A DNA stretch of 7,358 bases from Ruminococcus flavefaciens. Its GTDB lineage: Bacteria > Bacillota > Clostridia > Oscillospirales > Ruminococcaceae. A program made the translations under genes and the position numbers. Shown here one piece after another: positions 5,804-7,358 of the stretch. Where the stretch lies: positions 1 to 7,358 of the forward strand of contig CADBAC010000043.1 in the NCBI GenBank assembly GCA_902792495.1. Reading direction: 5' to 3'. The notes under the pieces are model-generated. The model worked only from the letters and a program-made list of their open reading frames with translations. It made no database searches and was not told the DNA's origin. How positions within the stretch are numbered: position 1 is the stretch's first letter; each line of letters starts with the position of its first letter.

Positions 5804-6260
5804 TCTTATCACCTCCCGAATTATCAGGGTAAACCGGTTCTATCGTCCATCCTCTGTCATAATGAAGGTAAATATATATTTTTCCCATTCTCTTTGTTCT
5901 GACAGCAATATTGCTGAGAACGGTGTTCATCTTCGTAAGAACGTCTTCCCACCAGCTGCAAAGGCTGTCCAGTTCCGGTTCTGAAAGTGTACGATAGCAT
6001 TCACAATCCAGTACAAGCATGAGCTTTTTTCCCTTTTCCTCAACTGTCGGAACAGCCGAATATATGGTGCTTTTAAACATATGCGGCAGTTCGGTAGGAG
6101 ACAGCATTTCGGTAATGTTCTCACAGATCTCATTCCTGCACTTTTTCTTTTCGCTTTCAAGCATTATCCGAAAGTCTTCACCGCCGTCCCACGGATTTTC
6201 GTATGGCGCTTCTTCTTTGACAAGCAAAGGGGAGAAAAGTTTAAGTTTTGTAGATTTCAT
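5796..6260 (-). CDS. Hypothetical 154-aa conjugative-element protein
   Basis: The ATG at 6260 has AGGAGG 7 bases upstream, and the gene follows the ArdC-like gene by 13 bases. No family is recognised with certainty. The opening MKSTKLKLFSPLLVK and later PWDGGED, a central predicted strand (KLMLVLDCECYRTL), a helix (EPELDSLCSWWEDVL) and a final strand pair (KIYIYLHYDRGWTIEPVY) recall in layout a group of Tn1549-like accessory proteins in which a Leu-Thr/Ser-x-x-Glu-Leu helix is followed by a short beta hairpin. This is a loose resemblance from memory. Cys41, Cys46, Cys86, Cys88 and Cys101 are scattered without a metal-site pattern. There is no signal peptide or membrane segment, so it is probably cytoplasmic. 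Its last codons contain the RBS of the DUF4314 gene. Confidence 0.75.
   Translation of the reverse strand: MKSTKLKLFSPLLVKEEAPYENPWDGGEDFRIMLESEKKKCRNEICENITEMLSPTELPHMFKSTIYSAVPTVEEKGKKLMLVLDCECYRTLSEPELDSLCSWWEDVLTKMNTVLSNIAVRTKRMGKIYIYLHYDRGWTIEPVYPDNSGGDKIE
5812..5817 (-). promoter_or_regulatory. RBS that decides the TTG start of the DUF4314 gene
   Basis: GGGAGG followed by TGAT is a near-full match to the 16S rRNA 3' end. It stands 8 bases before the TTG at 5803 and touches the in-frame GTG at 5812, excluding that GTG. Confidence 0.75.
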
Positions 6261-6273
6261 GTTTTACCTCCTG

Positions 6274-7215
6274 TTACATAGCAAGCACATTGCTTTCATT
6301 GTATTCTTCTGTTATTTCTTCGGCTAAAATCGTAAGCTCATTATCTATGGCATCACAGATGATCCTTGCAGTTCCCTGTATCTCATTCAGAAAGCGGTTG
6401 AGCTGCTCAAGCTGTTTGCCATGACTCCATGATGCAATATATGGGAAACTGTACTCGCTTGTATCAAGTCCATACCTTGAAGCCACTATGTATGCCACTG
6501 ATTCAGCCTGGACTTCTTTGTCACTTCTGGTAGTATCGGCTGTAGGAAGCTTTTTATCGGGATCGTGCAGCAGCGCATGAGCGCATTCATGTATCGCTGT
6601 CTTTACGGCTTGTGCGCCGCTGAGACCTGACTGTATCACTATCCGCTGTTCGCTGTGACTGTAATATCCCTTTGCTCCGCCCGATATGTTCTCTACGTCC
6701 ACAGGAAGGCCTGTTACGCTTCTGACGGCGCTTATTACGGCTTCTACGTGTTCTTCCTCGATATCCTCGTCAAGGTCGCTGACGTACTCGGGAACGGGCT
6801 CTCCGCTGGTCTGGGATACGTCAAAAACATAGACCTTTCTGAAACCGAGCGTTCTTGTCTCGGCTTCGTCCTGTTCTTCTTCGTCCTCATTTTCTGACTG
6901 CTTATTCCTGAATGTCATCGGAGCGAGTATGGCTATGCCCTTTTCACCTTTGTTGACGGTTCGTCCAAGCTGTTTCCATTTTCCGAATGCCGCCACAAGG
7001 CTTGCTTCCGGTTTCTGAAGCATGATAAGAATACAATTGCCTGCGGAATAATTGGTAAATTTACTCATATACCGCAGACAATCTTTATATCTATCAGACT
7101 CAAACACAGTTTTTACTCCGTCATCTATCTTTTTGAACAGGTTCTGCATCTCCTCTCGCTTCTCCGACTTATATTCGGCTTTCTGACGGGGAGTGAGTTT
7201 TTTCTTCCATGCCAG
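6274..7215 (-). CDS. ArdC-like anti-restriction protein with zinc metallopeptidase domain, probable CTG start
   Basis: 313 residues if read from CTG at 7215 (first residues MAWKKKLTPRQKAEYKSEKR). Residues about 23-105 match the ArdC-like N-terminal domain, an ssDNA-binding module: FTNYSAGNCILIMLQKPEAS, then GKWKQLGRTVNKGEKGIAIL. An acidic insert (about 107-120) follows. The C-terminal half is a zincin: HECAH (His209, Glu210, His213) with a likely third ligand in QAESVAY (Glu238). In plasmid pSa, ArdC protects incoming single-stranded DNA from restriction; the same role is inferred here. The first ATG in frame is at 7149, but GAGAGGAG touches it directly and the 22 upstream residues are conserved in character (Lys/Arg-rich helix), while AGGAGG lies 9 bases before the CTG. 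The alternative is a 291-aa protein from 7149. Confidence 0.85.
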   Translation of the reverse strand: MAWKKKLTPRQKAEYKSEKREEMQNLFKKIDDGVKTVFESDRYKDCLRYMSKFTNYSAGNCILIMLQKPEASLVAAFGKWKQLGRTVNKGEKGIAILAPMTFRNKQSENEDEEEQDEAETRTLGFRKVYVFDVSQTSGEPVPEYVSDLDEDIEEEHVEAVISAVRSVTGLPVDVENISGGAKGYYSHSEQRIVIQSGLSGAQAVKTAIHECAHALLHDPDKKLPTADTTRSDKEVQAESVAYIVASRYGLDTSEYSFPYIASWSHGKQLEQLNRFLNEIQGTARIICDAIDNELTILAEEITEEYNESNVLAM

Positions 7216-7224
7216 TGCTATCGA

Positions 7225-7230
7225 CCTCCT
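7225..7230 (-). promoter_or_regulatory. RBS supporting the CTG start of the ArdC-like gene
   Basis: Minus-strand AAAGGAGG is the only strong Shine-Dalgarno site near this gene. In the ArdC frame no ATG, GTG or TTG lies within range; CTG (7213-7215) is 9 bases away and ATA (7219-7221) only 3. An ATG at 7208-7210 is in another frame and ends after 13 codons. Confidence 0.55.
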
Positions 7231-7231
7231 T

Positions 7232-7358
7232 TAAGGCAACACTGCACAAAGCCCACCTGACGGTTTTGTACTGAATCTGCTTGCATATTTTCCGTCATAT
7301 CGCACAGAAATTCCTTGACATACGACAGTATGCCTACAGAATTTCTATACAATCTGAC
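7232..7358. repeat. Probable dispersed repeat or IS end upstream of the ArdC-like gene
   Basis: This stretch carries no supportable gene. One minus-strand frame reads IQYKTVRWALCSVAL, a string I recall from many short spurious hypothetical proteins in gut Clostridia, which points to a multi-copy repeat ending at about 7232 (GGCAACACTGCACAAAGC). It also holds nested inverted repeats: AGAAATTC (7306-7313) with GAATTTCT (7339-7346), enclosing CATAC-GACA-GTATG (7319-7332). The repeat would continue past the right edge. This rests on memory, not on a search. Confidence 0.4.

Noticed and set aside
7315..7353. Plus-strand promoter with TTGACA and TATACAAT
   Set aside because: The spacing is 25 bases, far from 17, and no plus-strand gene follows within the window.
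7218..7358. Minus-strand frame open from the right edge to a TAG at 7218, possibly the C-terminus of an upstream gene
   Set aside because: Its 46 codons have no recognisable protein character and coincide with the suspected repeat; it cannot be judged without sequence to the right.

Overview
The window looks like an accessory stretch of an integrative and conjugative element (Tn1549/CTn-type, inferred) in a Clostridia gut bacterium, most likely Ruminococcus or a close relative. The evidence is strong AGGAGG ribosome binding sites, moderate GC, and a set of small proteins typical of such elements: ArdC-like, DUF4314, LPD28, YodL/DUF3846, a lone Dam-type methylase and ribbon-helix-helix proteins. 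No integrase, relaxase, VirB4/VirD4 or other core transfer gene is present, so the ICE assignment rests on accessory content only.

All supportable genes lie on the minus strand and are read from right to left. From the right edge: a structured, possibly repetitive stretch (about 7232-7358); an ArdC-like anti-restriction/metallopeptidase gene that probably starts at a CTG (7215-6274); an unrecognised 154-aa gene; a DUF4314 gene with a TTG start; and an LPD28-domain gene. These four genes are nearly gap-free, with overlaps of 4 and 8 bases. The run then breaks at a 160-bp perfectly centred inverted repeat (4770-4929), which is either a MITE-like insertion or a structured RNA. Next come a 65-aa basic protein gene and a terminator with a competing 14-bp hairpin, which together look like an attenuator.

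A second tightly packed run follows: a Dam-like N6-adenine methyltransferase, an 88-aa protein with a Cys cluster, a YodL+DUF3846 protein, a 45-aa ribbon-helix-helix-like peptide, and a tandem ribbon-helix-helix protein with a six-unit acidic repeat tail. Thirteen bases further on begins a secreted NlpC/P60-like protein with SpaA/Cna-B repeats, which runs off the left edge.

Taken together (inference), ArdC plus Dam would protect incoming or resident element DNA from host restriction. The ribbon-helix-helix proteins are candidate regulators or DNA-binding partners. The secreted hydrolase/adhesin would act on or at the cell wall, perhaps in mating. The roles of the DUF4314, LPD28, YodL and DUF3846 proteins are not known. 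The points most worth following up are the two-state hairpin before dam, the 160-bp palindromic element, the CTG start of the ArdC-like gene, and the three successive ribbon-helix-helix modules with the acidic repeat tail.
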